A DNA stretch of 64,000 nucleotides, from the NCBI GenBank assembly GCA_012519425.1, contig JAAYQF010000093.1:43151-107150 (forward strand), given 5' to 3'. This document shows positions 39,312 to 49,031 of the stretch, one piece after another; position 1 is the stretch's first letter; each line of letters opens with the position of its first letter. This DNA comes from Bacteroidales bacterium. GTDB lineage: Bacteria; Bacteroidota; Bacteroidia; Bacteroidales; Paludibacteraceae. Made by a program: the position numbers and the translations under genes. A model generated the notes under the pieces. That model ran no database searches, was not told where the DNA came from, and worked only from the letters and a program-made list of their open reading frames with translations.

Positions 39312-40544
39312 ATGAAAAGCAACTTGGTTATCATTATTCATATCTTCATATGCTCATTTTTTGCATCACACTTACAGGCAAGTGATCGGGTTGATTCACC
39401 TGAAGAAGATTTTTTAAGTCTTGCAGCCACCCCTCCCATGGGATGGAATAGCTGGAACAAGTTTGGTTGTAACGTCAATGAAGATTTGATCAAGGAAATG
39501 GCAGATGCCATGGTTTCATCAGGTATGAAAGACGCCGGCTACACTTATATTGTCATCGACGATTGCTGGCAAGTTGATCGTGACCAGGATGGTTTCATTG
39601 TTCCGGATCCTGAACACTTTCCTTCCGGTATCAAGGCGTTGGCTGACTACATACACGGTAAAGGTTTAAAGCTGGGGATCTATTCATGTGCGGGTAGCTT
39701 AACCTGCCAGGCACGTCCGGGAAGTCGCGGACATGAATTTCAGGATGCCAGACAGTATGCAGAGTGGGGCGTTGACTTTCTTAAATATGATTGGTGCTAC
39801 AATGAAGGTCGCAATGCTGAAGCTGCCTATAAAATTATGAGCGATGCACTTAAAGCTTGCGGACGCCCCATCGTATTAAGTATTTGTGAATGGGGAGAAA
39901 ATGAGCCGTGGAAATGGGGAAAAGGTGTAGGGCATATGTGGCGTGTTACACCGGATATTCGGGATTGTTTCGATTGTCTGTTTGATTGGGGAGGCGTTGT
40001 GGTATTGAATATTATAGATGTCATGGCAGATTTGTATCCTTACGCAGGTCCCGGACATTGGAACGATGCTGAAATGCTTGAAGTCGGAAATGGCGGCATG
40101 AGCAAAGATGAATATATCTCCCACTTCTCAATGTGGTCTATGCTGGCTGCGCCCTTAATGGCTGGTAACGACTTGCGCAAAATGGACCAGGAGACCATTG
40201 AAATTTTGACTAACAAAGAAGTAATAGCCGTCAATCAGGATAAATTGGGAAAACAAGCTGTCAGATTCATGGACATGGGTGATCATGAAATTTGGGCAAA
40301 GCCATTGAGTGATGCTGAAATTGCTGTTTGCTTTTTAAACAGGTCGCTCCAGGAGTGGAATCTGGATTATGACTGGAAGAAACAGACCATGTATTTTGCA
40401 AGAGATATCAATATTCACAAATACGAGTACGATATCAGGGATTTGTGGAAACACAAACAAATCGGAACTACCGGTCGAAACACAAAAACTACCATTCCAC
40501 CGCATGGATGTTTGATGGTAAAACTCAGTAAGAAAAATAAATAA
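39312..40544 (+). CDS. GH27 alpha-galactosidase / beta-L-arabinopyranosidase
   Basis: 410 aa. A signal peptide (about 1-23) is followed by the GH27 barrel beginning LAATPPMGWNSWNKFGCNV. The IDDCWQVDRDQDG loop, nucleophile Asp in VDFLKYDWC near 160 and the acid/base region WRVTPDIRD near 214-222 are present. A short C-terminal beta domain ends near 405. GH27 enzymes remove alpha-D-galactose or the structurally similar beta-L-arabinopyranose. In a locus full of arabinose enzymes the latter is attractive but cannot be decided by eye. First gene of the operon, 66 bp before SusC. Confidence 0.85.
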   Translation: MKSNLVIIIHIFICSFFASHLQASDRVDSPEEDFLSLAATPPMGWNSWNKFGCNVNEDLIKEMADAMVSSGMKDAGYTYIVIDDCWQVDRDQDGFIVPDPEHFPSGIKALADYIHGKGLKLGIYSCAGSLTCQARPGSRGHEFQDARQYAEWGVDFLKYDWCYNEGRNAEAAYKIMSDALKACGRPIVLSICEWGENEPWKWGKGVGHMWRVTPDIRDCFDCLFDWGGVVVLNIIDVMADLYPYAGPGHWNDAEMLEVGNGGMSKDEYISHFSMWSMLAAPLMAGNDLRKMDQETIEILTNKEVIAVNQDKLGKQAVRFMDMGDHEIWAKPLSDAEIAVCFLNRSLQEWNLDYDWKKQTMYFARDINIHKYEYDIRDLWKHKQIGTTGRNTKTTIPPHGCLMVKLSKKNK

Positions 40545-40610
40545 TTACATTAAACTATATTATATCAATCATTTAAATTTATTAGTTTCTAATCTCAAAT
40601 TTATAGTAAT

Positions 40611-43600
40611 ATGAATAGAACGCAGAATAAAAATGGCAAGCGGACTTCAAAGTACTTGGTCCTTCTTGCGAGTATTTTGTTTTTGATGGGTTCTGTGAAT
40701 GTTGACGCATTTGCAAGCAATCATACGCTTGCTGACTACAATCAACTAACAGAGCAGCAATCATCAGGGTTCACTGTAACCGGACTGGTTACCGACCAGC
40801 AGGGAGAAACCATGATTGGTGTCAGTATATTGGAAAAAGGCACTTCGAATGGTACTATCACCCAGGCAAACGGACGGTTCAGCTTACAAGTTGAAAGCGC
40901 CAACTCTGTCTTGGTGTTTTCATATATCGGTTATGCAAAACAAGAAATTACGGTTGGCAATGTTCGTGACTTGAAAGTTGTACTGGCTGTAGAAGCAAAA
41001 GAAGTGGACGAAGTTGTGGTTATCGGCTATGGTACACAGCGCAAAGGTGATATTACCAGTGCCGTTGCCAGTGTCAAAGCTGAAGATTTCTCCGTAGGTA
41101 AAATCGGAGATGCAGCCGAATTGGTGAAAGGAAAAATTGCAGGCCTGAGCATCACCAAATCTTCCGGAGACCCCAACGCCACGTCAAGTATTATGTTACG
41201 CGGTATTACTACCATTATCGGTAGTGTTTCCCCATTGGTTTTGGTTGACGGAGTGGAAGGATCACTCACAACGGTTGCACCTGAAAACATCGCAGCTATC
41301 GATGTATTAAAGGATGCTTCCGCAGCAGCAATTTACGGTACACGCGGTGCTAACGGGGTGATTATCATCACAACGAAAAGTGGACAAAGGGAAAGCAGAG
41401 CCAATGTCACCTATCACGCTTACGGTTCTTTGACCAATTGGTACAAAAAAGCCGAATTCATGGATACAAGAGATGTGATCTTTGCACGCACAAATTTCCC
41501 ATATGACGGATATAACACAGATTGGTTGGATGCCGTTACCCGTAAGATGGGACATGCACAAAATCATTCTATCAGTATAGACGGGGGCACAAAATCAGCA
41601 ACCTATTCTGCCAACATCACTTACAGTGACGAAGCAGGCATTATGCGTAAGAGCGACAGGCGTGATTTAAAAGCTCATATCGACTTGAATCAATATGCCT
41701 TAAATGACATATTGAAATTTAACATCAACCTGTTATATGGCACACACGGCAATACCAACAACCAAAACGCATATGTGTATCGCCAGGCTTTGATCCACAA
41801 CCCTTCTTCTCCTCTTTTTAATCCTGACGGAAGCTATTACGAGGAGTTCAGTCGCTTTCAGTACTACAATCCTTTGGCTATACAAAACGAGTTGATCGGC
41901 AACACCCGTTCAAGTTATACACGTTTAACCGGTAACATTACTTTAGAACCCATCAGGGGTTGGCAAACCAACCTAATGATGTCCATGAGAAAAGGGGAAT
42001 CAACTTCTCAAAATTATTACACCAGTAAATTTTATTCTCAAGCCGTTGGAAAGATCCGGGGTAGTGCATCTCAATCAGCAGGAAACAACAGAAGTGATAA
42101 TTTGGAAATCACCTCACAATACAAATTTGATATAGATAGAAATCATTTCACAGCTTTAGCGGGATACAGCTATTTATACAATGTGTATGACGGTTTTAAT
42201 GCCGGTAACTCCAACTTTCCTTCTGAATCTTATTTATATAATAATCTTTATCAGGGAACTTATTTGACGGACGATGATCATGTTGCCAGTATGGGTTCAT
42301 ACAAAAACGACAACACCTTGATCGGATTTTTCGGGCGTGTGAGCTATGGGTTTGACAACAGATACAACCTGATGTTAAGTTTCCGTCGTGAAGGTTCTTC
42401 AAAATTCGGTGAGAACAACAAATGGGGTTCTTTCCCGTCAGCTTCTGCCGGCTGGACCATCAGCAATGAAGAATTTATGAGGGATTTGCTATGGATCAAC
42501 AATTTGAAACTACGCGCAGGCTACGGAGTAACAGGTATCATCCCTAATGCATCATACGCATCGTTGGTAACCTACGATTACGATGTATGGGGCAAGCACC
42601 TGAGCAAAGACGGCGTTTGGAGTCCCTCGCTCAGAGTAGCCCAAAATCCTAACCCTAACCTGAAATGGGAGAAGACCAGTGAATGGAACGTAGGTATTGA
42701 CTGGTCAATTCTAAACTCACGTTTAGGCGGTGCTGTGGATGTGTATTCAAAAACAACGGTGGACTTATTGTATTACTACAACGTTCCCGTTCCACCCAAT
42801 ATGTACGGACAAACTTTAGCAAACGTTGGTCAAATGCGTAATAACGGTATAGAATTCTTATTGAACGCTATCCCTGTACAAACCCGTGACTTTACCTGGA
42901 AAACAACCTTGACCTTGTCGCATAACAGCAACAAGCTGCTTAGCTTATCCAATGAATTATACGAAACCAGAAACTTCAACGAAACCGGTGGAGTAAGTGA
43001 TCCTATTTCAGTACCGACACACTGTATGGAAGTCGGTCACCGTCTCGGTGATTTCTGGGGATTAAAATCAGCAGGTGTAAGCGAAAACGGTTTTGTTTTG
43101 GTTGAAGTTTCCGACAACGCCGGCGGATGGGTTTTAAAAGAATTTGACACCAAATACAACGAGGAGAAAAACCGTCAACGCCTGGGTAATGGTTTGCCGC
43201 AATTATATGCCGGCTGGAACAACCAACTCAGTTACAAGAACTTTGATCTTAACCTGCAGTTTACCGGTCAATTCGGATACAAAATCCTGAACGTTCAGAG
43301 ATCATTCTACGAAAACAATTCTATTGCATATAACAGACTGAAAACAGCAGATAAGGAATACGGAGCAATTGATACAGATGGTAAACCTGTAATTGATCCG
43401 GCAACCGGAACTCAAAAGATGGTGAAACTTTCTGCTGCCATGTCCCAAGGTATATGGAGTAATCAAATTGAAGATGGTGATTTTCTTAAATTAACCCATG
43501 CCACTTTAGGATACAATGTAAACCTAAAGGGTGAGACACTTAAATACATCAATAATTTAAGGATATATGTTTCAGGACAGAACTTATTCTGTATTACCAA

Positions 43601-43715
43601 ATACACCGGACTTGATCCCGAGGTATCCAACTACTTCATGGCACCCGGTATAGACGACCGCGACAAATATCCAACCATCCGTTCATTTACGATGGGACTT
43701 TCTATTAACTTCTAA
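40611..43715 (+). CDS. SusC-like TonB-dependent outer-membrane transporter
   Basis: 1034 aa. A signal region is followed by a carboxypeptidase-regulatory-like domain (about 50-125; VTGLVTDQQGETMIGVSI), the SusC hallmark EVDEVVVIGYGTQRKGDITSAV with the plug domain (about 130-250; VLKDASAAAIYGTRGANGVIIITT) and a 22-strand-type barrel ending in an aromatic residue (FTMGLSINF). It imports oligosaccharides across the outer membrane together with SusD, whose gene starts 12 bp later. There is no secretin/TonB anti-sigma signalling extension, consistent with control by the HTCS. Confidence 0.95.
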   Translation: MNRTQNKNGKRTSKYLVLLASILFLMGSVNVDAFASNHTLADYNQLTEQQSSGFTVTGLVTDQQGETMIGVSILEKGTSNGTITQANGRFSLQVESANSVLVFSYIGYAKQEITVGNVRDLKVVLAVEAKEVDEVVVIGYGTQRKGDITSAVASVKAEDFSVGKIGDAAELVKGKIAGLSITKSSGDPNATSSIMLRGITTIIGSVSPLVLVDGVEGSLTTVAPENIAAIDVLKDASAAAIYGTRGANGVIIITTKSGQRESRANVTYHAYGSLTNWYKKAEFMDTRDVIFARTNFPYDGYNTDWLDAVTRKMGHAQNHSISIDGGTKSATYSANITYSDEAGIMRKSDRRDLKAHIDLNQYALNDILKFNINLLYGTHGNTNNQNAYVYRQALIHNPSSPLFNPDGSYYEEFSRFQYYNPLAIQNELIGNTRSSYTRLTGNITLEPIRGWQTNLMMSMRKGESTSQNYYTSKFYSQAVGKIRGSASQSAGNNRSDNLEITSQYKFDIDRNHFTALAGYSYLYNVYDGFNAGNSNFPSESYLYNNLYQGTYLTDDDHVASMGSYKNDNTLIGFFGRVSYGFDNRYNLMLSFRREGSSKFGENNKWGSFPSASAGWTISNEEFMRDLLWINNLKLRAGYGVTGIIPNASYASLVTYDYDVWGKHLSKDGVWSPSLRVAQNPNPNLKWEKTSEWNVGIDWSILNSRLGGAVDVYSKTTVDLLYYYNVPVPPNMYGQTLANVGQMRNNGIEFLLNAIPVQTRDFTWKTTLTLSHNSNKLLSLSNELYETRNFNETGGVSDPISVPTHCMEVGHRLGDFWGLKSAGVSENGFVLVEVSDNAGGWVLKEFDTKYNEEKNRQRLGNGLPQLYAGWNNQLSYKNFDLNLQFTGQFGYKILNVQRSFYENNSIAYNRLKTADKEYGAIDTDGKPVIDPATGTQKMVKLSAAMSQGIWSNQIEDGDFLKLTHATLGYNVNLKGETLKYINNLRIYVSGQNLFCITKYTGLDPEVSNYFMAPGIDDRDKYPTIRSFTMGLSINF

Positions 43716-43727
43716 ATACAACAAATT

Positions 43728-45428
43728 ATGAAACTACTTAAAAAAACAGCTATATTTCTGATAAGTTCCTTTTTGTTGTTAGGAGCTTGCACTGATTTGA
43801 CAGAAAATGTTTATGATACATTAACAGATGCTACCATTGACGTAAATGACCCTGAAATTATCGGCTACATGATGGGAGAAGCTTATGCACAATTCCGCTT
43901 CATGTACTGGGGATGGAATGGTTATTTTGATTTGATGGAAGAATGCAGTGACACTTATATGACACCCAAAAGGATCGGTATCGGTTGGGGTGACTTATAC
44001 ATCAACATGCACAAACACAGCTGGAATTCTACCCAAGGACACATACAGTCCCTGTGGCATTATGCCTACGTGGGCATCGGATATACCAACAAGTGCCTGG
44101 ATGTTTTACCTGAAACGGGACGAAACCAGGCTGAAATGCGTTTTTTAAGGGCGTTGAACTATTACGTCCTGCTGGATGCTTTCCGCAATGTACCTTTAGA
44201 AACAACTCAATTAGTTGAAGAGGGATATTTACCAAAACAAGTTTCCGCTGATTCAATTTTCAGATTCTGTGTCAGCGAACTTGAAGCTGTCAAAGATGAT
44301 CTCGGAACAGAAAAATATCACGGATATCCCAACAGATACGCGGCCAATATGGCATTGGCAAAACTGTACCTCAACTACAATGCTTATTTCAACAAAAATG
44401 ATGACTCATATTATGAAAAGGCTTTAGCAGAAGTAAATGAGGTAATTGACGAAGGTGGGTATACCCTGGCTCCAAATTATTTGGATAACTTCAAAGCGGA
44501 CATTTCAACTTCTCCTGAAGTAATCTTCGCATTACCCCTGGATAAAACAAATGCCGCACATAATTATTTGGTGAACAAATGCCTGGTTGGAGCAGGCGCT
44601 CAGGCATATGGTTATACGGGAGGCCCGTGGAATGGTAGTTGTGCAGTGCCACAATTTATAGAAAGTTATCATCCTGATGATAATCGTCTGAAGTACACCT
44701 GGACCGGCGGTGTTCAACGTTATGCTACCAAGGACGCGCAAGGCAACACCATACCACAATCCGGAGCGGATATACCTTTTGGAGCGGACGACTGGGCAGG
44801 ACAAGGTGTTTTGAACTACTCACTGAGGGTTCATTCCATCGACAATCCGGGTGCTTACCAGCAAGAAGGGTATCGCTTTGTAAAAAGTGAAATTGTAGCA
44901 GGCGATGCGGGTACTTACGGAAATGATGTTGCGTTCTTCAGATTGGCTGACGCCATGTTTATAAAAGCTGAGTGTTTGCTACGCCTGGGACGTGATGAGC
45001 AGGTAGCTGCCGATTTGATCACTGAAGTGCGCAAACGCTCTTTTGATGATGCAGCGAAAGCTAAACGAACCGTTGCAGAATTGAAAGGTGGTAGCAAATA
45101 TGCCTATGGGCATGAAGAGTACACCGGGGAAGGATATGCCAACTGGGACCCTGCAACTTTAATAAAAACCCATGAGGGTGGCGACGATATCATACTGGGC
45201 GGTTTGTTGGATGACTTAGCCTGGGAGTTCGTTGGCGAACACCACAGACGGCAGGATTTGGTCAGATTTAAAATGACCGACGGTCGCAATGTGTTCAACG
45301 GTAAATCCTGGTTCTGTAAAGATGCTACAGATGAGACCCATTGGGATTATTTCCCCATACCTAAATCGGCACTGGATGCAAATATTACTTTAGAACAGAA
45401 CGAAGGGTATGAAGGAAGAGCCCATTAA
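43728..45428 (+). CDS. SusD-like glycan-binding lipoprotein
   Basis: 566 aa. Lipobox LLGAC (Cys about residue 21) followed by the SusD/RagB fold: TPR-like helices (LWHYAYVGIGYTNKCLDVL, EMRFLRALNYYVLLDAFRNVPL) and the C-terminal segment DLAWEFVGEHHRRQDLVRFKM, then YFPIPKSALDANITLEQNEGY, a standard SusD ending. It forms the lid of the SusC channel at the cell surface. A 76-bp gap separates it from the DUF4859 lipoprotein. Confidence 0.95.
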   Translation: MKLLKKTAIFLISSFLLLGACTDLTENVYDTLTDATIDVNDPEIIGYMMGEAYAQFRFMYWGWNGYFDLMEECSDTYMTPKRIGIGWGDLYINMHKHSWNSTQGHIQSLWHYAYVGIGYTNKCLDVLPETGRNQAEMRFLRALNYYVLLDAFRNVPLETTQLVEEGYLPKQVSADSIFRFCVSELEAVKDDLGTEKYHGYPNRYAANMALAKLYLNYNAYFNKNDDSYYEKALAEVNEVIDEGGYTLAPNYLDNFKADISTSPEVIFALPLDKTNAAHNYLVNKCLVGAGAQAYGYTGGPWNGSCAVPQFIESYHPDDNRLKYTWTGGVQRYATKDAQGNTIPQSGADIPFGADDWAGQGVLNYSLRVHSIDNPGAYQQEGYRFVKSEIVAGDAGTYGNDVAFFRLADAMFIKAECLLRLGRDEQVAADLITEVRKRSFDDAAKAKRTVAELKGGSKYAYGHEEYTGEGYANWDPATLIKTHEGGDDIILGGLLDDLAWEFVGEHHRRQDLVRFKMTDGRNVFNGKSWFCKDATDETHWDYFPIPKSALDANITLEQNEGYEGRAH

Positions 45429-45504
45429 AAAATTAGTTATATATCTCTTTTATATAAAAATTCAAGAAACAGTTTTAACAAACAATTAAAATTTATTTAA
45501 AGCA

Positions 45505-46977
45505 ATGAAAAAAGTATTTTATTATTTAGTTGTATTTTCCGTACTATTCGGCGGATTTATCGCTTGTGAGGAAAATCTTAAAGACAAGGAAAAAGAACTC
45601 ACACCCGAGGAACTTGAAGAGTTAAGAAGACAAGACTCTCTCAAGGAAGCTCAAAAAAACACCATCAATGCTGATCTGGTACTCACGTATGAAGTCAATA
45701 TTCCTATCAGCGCATCATCTTACGGTGGCACCGATTTAGAAATTGAATTGAATAAAATCGCTCAGGCTTTTGAACTGACCGAAGAACAAGTTCTAAATGG
45801 AATAGCAGGAGCAGACGGTGCACCGGATATTACACCTTTTGCCATTGCGGGAACTACCGGTGCCGATGTAGGCTCAGCATCCAACACTAACGCTCCCTGG
45901 GGCCACTGGTGGGATGCTAATGGAGATGTGATCAATTGGGGTGAAGGAGCTATGATCTATGCCGAATTTAATCCTGAAACCGGAATTTTCCATGTTGGTC
46001 AATTCCCCGGACGTTTGGAAGACGGACAAAAAATCACCGTCATTGAAGCACTTCGGTACAATAGTATCAGGGTAGCCGTTCAGATTAAAGCTACAGCAGT
46101 GGCTAAAGAGGAGGTTCAAGCCAGCATAGTGGCTACACAAAACTTAACTCTTGAAACAACCCCAAAAAGCTCTTATGACCTGGATCCTGTTACATTCGAC
46201 CTGACTGCCGCCTTAACTGAACTAGGTGTCAGCTCAATGGAAGGGGTTGAATTTGTGGCTGTAGGTGCAGGAGACAAGATAACTGATGAATACACCGGTG
46301 AAGCGGCTCTTAAGAGTTATTGGTATGACACCAATGGTGAAGTCTGCGGCTGGGGTGATGACGCTATGGTATACACTACTTATGGTAGTTTTGAAGAAAA
46401 CCAGATCGGTGTCGGACAATTCCCGGGACATCTGAAAGAAGGTGATGTGTTGACTGTTAAGTACGGGTTGATAGCCGGAAGTAAAATTGTGGTGTTGGAG
46501 ATCAAAATCACAGTCGTAGGCTACCAGGATCCGGAAACAGAATTAGAAGGAGAAGCACAAAATCTTACCTACGACATTCAACTCAGCAAACCGGTTTCTC
46601 AAGACTATGCTTCTGTAGCCGTAGATATCAAAGACAAGTTTAGAGAAGCGTTCCGCAAAACCACCTATCAGATCCATCAGGCCATTCTTAGTGGAGAGTT
46701 AAAGTTGTATGTGGATGAGATAACTGAAGAAGCTCCTGCATATACTGCTGACGCTCCCGGATATTGGCTCAATACTGAAGGTAAAGCCTGCGGTTGGAGC
46801 GATGGTATTGTATGGTGCAGCATAGGTCATTCTGAAACCACTTTAACCCTGTATGGTGGTAACCATCACGAAAATGCAGAAGCCGGAAATGTTGTTACTA
46901 CGAAATACATCGCTACTTATAACGGCGGTTCTGTAACGTTTAACATAACATTTACAATTAACAATCCTGAAGAATAA
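45505..46977 (+). CDS. Lipoprotein with three DUF4859-type domains (SusE/F position)
   Basis: 490 aa. A lipoprotein signal (GGFIAC, Cys about 21) and an acidic spacer (ENLKDKEKELTPEELEEL) are followed by three related modules (about 55-205, 210-345, 350-490). Each has a tryptophan/glycine core: GHWWDANGDVINWGEGAMIY, KSYWYDTNGEVCGWGDDAMVY and PGYWLNTEGKACGWSDGIVW. The first two also carry VGQFPGRLEDGQ / VGQFPGHLKEGD. This looks like DUF4859, found in Bacteroidetes surface proteins and usually taken as binding. The gene takes the place of SusE/SusF, so a surface glycan-binding role is inferred. It ends 2 bp before the next gene. Confidence 0.8.
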   Translation: MKKVFYYLVVFSVLFGGFIACEENLKDKEKELTPEELEELRRQDSLKEAQKNTINADLVLTYEVNIPISASSYGGTDLEIELNKIAQAFELTEEQVLNGIAGADGAPDITPFAIAGTTGADVGSASNTNAPWGHWWDANGDVINWGEGAMIYAEFNPETGIFHVGQFPGRLEDGQKITVIEALRYNSIRVAVQIKATAVAKEEVQASIVATQNLTLETTPKSSYDLDPVTFDLTAALTELGVSSMEGVEFVAVGAGDKITDEYTGEAALKSYWYDTNGEVCGWGDDAMVYTTYGSFEENQIGVGQFPGHLKEGDVLTVKYGLIAGSKIVVLEIKITVVGYQDPETELEGEAQNLTYDIQLSKPVSQDYASVAVDIKDKFREAFRKTTYQIHQAILSGELKLYVDEITEEAPAYTADAPGYWLNTEGKACGWSDGIVWCSIGHSETTLTLYGGNHHENAEAGNVVTTKYIATYNGGSVTFNITFTINNPEE

Positions 46978-46979
46978 TA

Positions 46980-49019
46980 ATGTTTAAAAACATCCAAACA
47001 CATAAGCCGGGCAAGTCCGGCTTATGTGTTTACTCACTAATCGTATTTCTTTTTTTTATTGTCAATGCTTTTGCGTTGACAAGTTGTGACAACAATGCCA
47101 TCGAAGATGACCCGAATCCGGAAAATAACGATTCCATTCCCAAGGAGGAAGATGTAATCGTTTTGAGTCCGGAAGACATCATTGATTATGATAAATTCTA
47201 CAAGCCTAATGAATTTAGCAGGATGGACATGTTGCGAGACGACAGCAGATGGTCATTTGTCAGAAGTCGTCAATCTGAACATTTTATCGTTTTTTGGGAA
47301 CCGGGATTTGGGCTAGATCCCAATGCATCTTCCGTTCCGGCTGACCTGAGGGTCGATATAGACGACTTATTGAACAAGGCGGAATCTTTTTTCCGCGTGA
47401 ATATAGACGTTCTAAAATTTGCCGATTTGGAAAAATCTAACCTCAGCAAATACAAAATGCAAATTTATCTCTTGTTCCAAAGAGAGTGGGCTGCCTATGG
47501 AGGGGGTATAGACGATGTGATCGGTGGCTTGTGGATTAATCCTTCTACTTGCAAACCTGTAGGCTCTACCATTGCCCACGAAATCGGACACAGTTTCCAA
47601 TATCAGGTGTATGCCGATTTAATAGCTTCCAAAGAAGCTCCACATGATTTCACCCGGGGTTTCAGATACGGATTCGGTGGAAACGGTGGCAATGGATTCT
47701 GGGAACAAACCGCACAATGGCAAGCTTACGAATCCTATCCTATGGAAGCCTTCGTGTCCCACAACTTCAATGTTTACATGGACAACCACAACCGGCATAT
47801 CTGTCATGAATGGCAACGTTATGCAAGCTATTTCATCCATTATTATTGGGTACATAAACATGGAAAAGATATCATTGCCAAAATATGGAGAGAGGCTGTC
47901 AGTCCGGAAGATCCCATAGAGGCATATCAACGCATCAATCAACTCAGCATGGATGAACTAAATGCTGAATTCTATGAGGCTGCTACTCGTTTTGTGACCT
48001 GGGATTTGGATGACATCAGAGATATTGGTAAGAATTTCATCGGACGTCACGCCTATAAATTCTATGCGAATGAAGATGGCAAATATCAGGTTTCCTATAA
48101 AAAATGTCCGGGAACAGGTGGTTACAATGTGATACCGTTAAACGTTCCGGCAGCCGGTACCACGGTTACCACACGATTTGAAGCCCTGCAACCCGGCTCT
48201 GCTTTAGCGGCAGATGATCCGGGTAGTTACGATGATAACGGCAGGGTGAAGACTACCAGAACCTACAACAAAGGTGACCTTACCAGGGCAGGCTGGCGTT
48301 ATGGATATGTAGCTTTGCTGAATAACGGTGAACGTATTTATTCTGACATGAACAGATTAACTGCGGCCAATGTTGAATTTACAATCCCGGAAAACTGTTT
48401 CAGGTTATGGTTCGTCGTTACCGGCGCACCCACCACCTATACTTCACATCCCTGGGATGAAAATGAATCTAATGATGACCAATGGCCCTATACTGTTCAA
48501 TTCACCAATACGGATATTTTAGGAAATATCACCATTGATCCCGGTGCCGATCCTGAAAGCCGGACGATCACTTTCGATGTTTCATTCCCGGCAGATGCAG
48601 CAAATTACAGCGGCACATTGGTAGATCTGAATGTGACAGGAGACATCGAACAAGTTGCACAAGCATTTGTCTTGCAACCTTCAGCTATTTCAGGCTTGCT
48701 CTTGAGTCCAAAAGCTACTCCACAAGAAGGGAAAATTGCATTTGCTGCGGTAGAACCTTCCGGTGAATTCAACTACAATACTACCGCCAACGGTCACGGA
48801 TTCTGGTTCAGTTCAACAGGAGCAGTCATAGGTTGGGGAGCATCCAATGACAGCAAAGTGTTTGTTGAATTCGATGTCAACAGAATGGAATTCAGTGTCG
48901 GACAATATCCCGGGAAATGTGCTTCAGGCGATAAATTTACGGTCAAGGAAGCATTGATTTACAAAAAAAACGGACAAGAATACGTAGTGACATTTATTTT
49001 TAACATCACAATCCGGTAA
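46980..49019 (+). CDS. DUF6055-like HExxH metalloprotein with C-terminal DUF4859, lipoprotein
   Basis: 679 aa. Lipobox ALTSC near residue 35. The middle domain (about 85-400) begins SEHFIVFWEPGFG and contains STIAHEIGHSFQYQV near 199, a zinc HExxH helix, with WEQTAQWQAYE about 40 residues later. This fits DUF6055. The C-terminal ~140 residues end in a DUF4859 module (GHGFWFSSTGAVIGWGASND ... VGQYPGKCASGDKF), the same module as in the preceding gene. Peptidase activity on a glycoprotein substrate is plausible. The first codons include a perfect 15-bp inverted repeat (46996-47031). No better downstream start exists before the lipobox. Confidence 0.75.
   Translation: MFKNIQTHKPGKSGLCVYSLIVFLFFIVNAFALTSCDNNAIEDDPNPENNDSIPKEEDVIVLSPEDIIDYDKFYKPNEFSRMDMLRDDSRWSFVRSRQSEHFIVFWEPGFGLDPNASSVPADLRVDIDDLLNKAESFFRVNIDVLKFADLEKSNLSKYKMQIYLLFQREWAAYGGGIDDVIGGLWINPSTCKPVGSTIAHEIGHSFQYQVYADLIASKEAPHDFTRGFRYGFGGNGGNGFWEQTAQWQAYESYPMEAFVSHNFNVYMDNHNRHICHEWQRYASYFIHYYWVHKHGKDIIAKIWREAVSPEDPIEAYQRINQLSMDELNAEFYEAATRFVTWDLDDIRDIGKNFIGRHAYKFYANEDGKYQVSYKKCPGTGGYNVIPLNVPAAGTTVTTRFEALQPGSALAADDPGSYDDNGRVKTTRTYNKGDLTRAGWRYGYVALLNNGERIYSDMNRLTAANVEFTIPENCFRLWFVVTGAPTTYTSHPWDENESNDDQWPYTVQFTNTDILGNITIDPGADPESRTITFDVSFPADAANYSGTLVDLNVTGDIEQVAQAFVLQPSAISGLLLSPKATPQEGKIAFAAVEPSGEFNYNTTANGHGFWFSSTGAVIGWGASNDSKVFVEFDVNRMEFSVGQYPGKCASGDKFTVKEALIYKKNGQEYVVTFIFNITIR
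46996..47031 (+). promoter_or_regulatory. Perfect 15-bp hairpin at the start of the DUF6055 gene
   Basis: AAACACATAAGCCGG (46996-47010) and its exact reverse complement CCGGCTTATGTGTTT (47017-47031) enclose a 6-nt loop. It lies at codons 6-18 of the downstream ORF and about 20 bp after the preceding stop. The following sequence is only partly T-rich, so it may be a leaky terminator, a processing site or a 3' stability structure separating SusC/D/DUF4859 from the distal genes. Confidence 0.6.
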
Positions 49020-49031
49020 TATCGTGGATAC

